From Xenorhabdus sp014467285 (GTDB lineage Bacteria; Pseudomonadota; Gammaproteobacteria; Enterobacterales; Enterobacteriaceae), in contig NZ_NKHR01000011.1 of NCBI RefSeq assembly GCF_014467285.1, positions 66,941 through 130,940 on the forward strand: DNA of 64,000 nucleotides, in the 5' to 3' direction. Shown here piece by piece: positions 62,463-64,000 of the stretch. A program made the translations under genes and the position numbers. Every line of letters begins with the position of its first letter. The first letter of the stretch is position 1. The notes under the pieces were generated by a model. It did not search any database. It was not told the DNA's origin and was given only the letters and a program-made list of their open reading frames with translations.

Positions 62463-63413
62463 ATGGATATGAGAACAACATCACAGATCGCGGTTATGCT
62501 AACGTTAATTGCAACATTCTTTTGGGGATCAAATTTTCAGGTAACTAAATTGGCTCTTGTGAGCCTGCCTCCGTGGACAGCTTCTGTTGAGCGCTTTTTC
62601 TTTGCGGTCATCTGTATTTTCATTTTCTTGGCATGGAAAGAAGGAATTCATGGCAAGGTTTTGAAACAAAACTGGCGAGAATTTATTATCCTTGGGGCGA
62701 TTGGCGTCGCAGGATTCAATGGTGCTTTTTTTGTTGGTCTTCAAAGCGCAAGTCCGATCACGGCTGCGTTGATAGTTGCTACGACGCCTATTTCTGCCAA
62801 TATTCTTGAAGCCATTATATACCGTCAGTTACCTGAGTTTATGCGTATAGTAGGCATGGCGATTAGCTTGTTAGGCGTTGCTTTAGTCATTACCAATGGT
62901 CAGTTGATTTTAGATGGTAAAATTCAGGTGGCAACCGGCGATATGATCATTTTTATCGGGAGCCTTGGTTGGGCGATGTATACAGTAGGGATACGGAAGT
63001 TTATTAAAAATGCGACACCATTGGAGACGACCAGTTGGACGATGTTTTTTGGTGCAATTATGTTAGCTTTTATTGCATTTTTTGTTGAGTCACCCATCCC
63101 TGCATTATCATCTGGAACGTTTGAAAGCCATTTGGCCTGTATTTATATCGGCATTGGCGGATCCACAATTGCTTATCTTTTTTGGAATATGGGGGTTGCA
63201 ATTCGTGGAGCAGGAAAGACGGCGATATTTTTCAATTTCGTTCCAATTTTTGCACTTATTATCCAGGTGATTATGGGCAACATGCCCAATTTGGCACAAA
63301 TGGTTGGTATCGTTATCACTATCGTGGGTGTATTGTTAGGGCAGGGAGTAATCTACCTGTTTTTAGTTGAAATCCGAAGACGCGCCCACCATTTTTTCGC
63401 GCGTTATCAATAA
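62463..63413 (+). CDS. EamA/DMT-family transporter
   Basis: A 316-residue protein with ten predicted membrane helices in two EamA repeats; the first starts LTLIATFFWGSNFQVTKLAL and the second near GDMIIFIGSLGWAMYTVGIR. NPxxxx-like AALIVATTPISANILEAIIY and FFNFVPIFALIIQVIMG segments are typical. Members export amino acids, nucleosides or drugs; the substrate here is unknown. The start is an ATG with AAGGTA upstream. Confidence 0.88.
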   Translation: MDMRTTSQIAVMLTLIATFFWGSNFQVTKLALVSLPPWTASVERFFFAVICIFIFLAWKEGIHGKVLKQNWREFIILGAIGVAGFNGAFFVGLQSASPITAALIVATTPISANILEAIIYRQLPEFMRIVGMAISLLGVALVITNGQLILDGKIQVATGDMIIFIGSLGWAMYTVGIRKFIKNATPLETTSWTMFFGAIMLAFIAFFVESPIPALSSGTFESHLACIYIGIGGSTIAYLFWNMGVAIRGAGKTAIFFNFVPIFALIIQVIMGNMPNLAQMVGIVITIVGVLLGQGVIYLFLVEIRRRAHHFFARYQ

Positions 63414-63678
63414 AAGGAAAATGAATACCCGCTATCGAAATATCTTGAAAGTGTTCGGGCGTCCAGAAACCAAACATCTTCAAAGATGTCCTGCAATTTT
63501 TATTGCCACGAAAATATTATCTATGTTTGTTTGAGCAGATAACTGTGAGTAAATATCTTTCTTACTGATATGTAAATCCACTAGTCATTTTGTTTTTTAT
63601 TAAATAAATTAATGTTATTGGTGTTGGTTTGGTAAAGTCTGCTGAGGATTTTTCGAAAAAATTTTTTCTGGGGTAAAA
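63414..63678. other. Intergenic region, no gene seen
   Basis: The first part (ACCCGCTATCGAAATATCTTGAA, shown here only by its first 20 bases ACCCGCTATCGAAATATCTT) resembles one end of an enterobacterial intergenic palindromic repeat like that at 26397. The rest is AT-rich without a gene. Confidence 0.4.
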
Positions 63679-63789
63679 TTATTGGCTAGGGCGGGTGGAA
63701 AATGCCAGCCGCTTACCTTTTAGAGCAAAAATAGCTGCTTGCCCACGGGCTGAGCCAGCATTAACACCAATGAAATATTGTTGTTCCAT
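63679..63789 (-). pseudogene. FGGY carbohydrate kinase N-terminal remnant
   Basis: A 36-residue frame with GAGGT 8 bases upstream of the ATG. YFIGVNAGSARGQAAIFALK and GKRLAFSTRPSQ match the first phosphate-binding strand-turn-strand of FGGY sugar kinases (usually GVDVGTxSxRA). The normal Asp of GVD is Asn, and the frame stops after 36 codons where about 500 are expected. It is a truncated remnant. Confidence 0.7.
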
Positions 63790-63947
63790 GCGATACCTCT
63801 TTATTTTTAAGTGGCACCAGTATTCAGCGTAATTGGAAATATCTGACGGATAATCATTGATAAAAATAAAAACTAAGTTAATAAGATAAATTATCTGCAT
63901 TACTGTTATAATCAATAACCCGATAACCCGATTTTCCACCTGTTCTT

Positions 63948-64000
63948 ATGAAATCGAAGATAACACTTTCTGAGCCTGAACGAATTACATTGCAACAACT
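63948..64000 (+). CDS. Start of an IS630-like transposase/helix-turn-helix ORF (partial)
   Basis: ATG at 63948 begins MKSKITLSEPERITLQQL, running off the window. The pattern MKxKITLSxxER-x-x-L-x-x-L is the usual start of IS630-family transposases (HTH domain). No ribosome site is visible and only 17 codons are present, so the call is tentative. Confidence 0.5.
   Translation, partial: MKSKITLSEPERITLQQ

Overview
The window looks like a chromosomal segment of an insect-pathogenic enterobacterium of the Morganellaceae, most likely Xenorhabdus (Photorhabdus is the alternative). This rests on flagellin, PutA, FliA, FliZ and CycA sequences that read as enterobacterial, a large non-ribosomal peptide synthetase (NRPS), and an intimin/invasin-type adhesin island. 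Taxonomy is inferred by eye; no search was run.

Layout. 1-942: partial branched-polyamine-synthase-like gene (minus). 1593-2351: SDR oxidoreductase (plus). 2413-14121: one giant NRPS (minus) read as C-A-T-C/E-A-T-C-A-T-C/E-T with no thioesterase. 14295-25602: minus-strand flagellar genes fliR,Q,P,O,N,M,L and fliK,J,I,H,G,F, with fliE divergent at 25886. 26397-41942: an AT-rich island inside the flagellar locus. It holds four tandem paralogues of unknown function, a degraded IS256-family transposase, a 1522-residue inverse autotransporter (invasin/intimin type), an Ig-like-repeat protein, a small ORF and a cyclase-family hydrolase. 42351-47644: flagellar late genes fliT, fliS, fliD (minus) and fliC, fliA, fliZ (plus), with clear sigma-28 promoters before fliD and fliC. 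47870-53877: divergent putA/putP with PutA-box motifs between them. 54207-54282: tRNA-Lys with anticodon CTT. 54515-57720: cycA, a DUF4440-type protein and two tandem AaaT/YhhY-like acetyltransferases. 57819-61329: a rearranged ada-alkB DNA-alkylation-repair locus, with partial duplications of ada, a 2OG-Fe(II) oxygenase and the alkB 5' end, and a DUF1778/GNAT toxin-antitoxin module between the copies. 61420-63413: divergent LysR regulator and EamA transporter. 63679-64000: FGGY-kinase remnant and the start of an IS630-like ORF.

How it works together. The flagellar genes make up most of the type III export apparatus, C-ring, MS-ring, hook-length control, filament cap, filament and the FliA/FliZ regulators; rod, hook, stator and flhDC genes lie elsewhere. 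The AT-rich island carries a shared palindromic motif (TTATCA-NN-TGATAA) upstream of the invasin and of the first of the four paralogues, with a weaker copy upstream of the Ig-like protein, so these genes may form one regulated surface or host-interaction system. This is the best candidate here for something undescribed. The Ada protein is notable because three of the four N-terminal zinc-ligand cysteines are replaced while the methyl-acceptor cysteines are kept.
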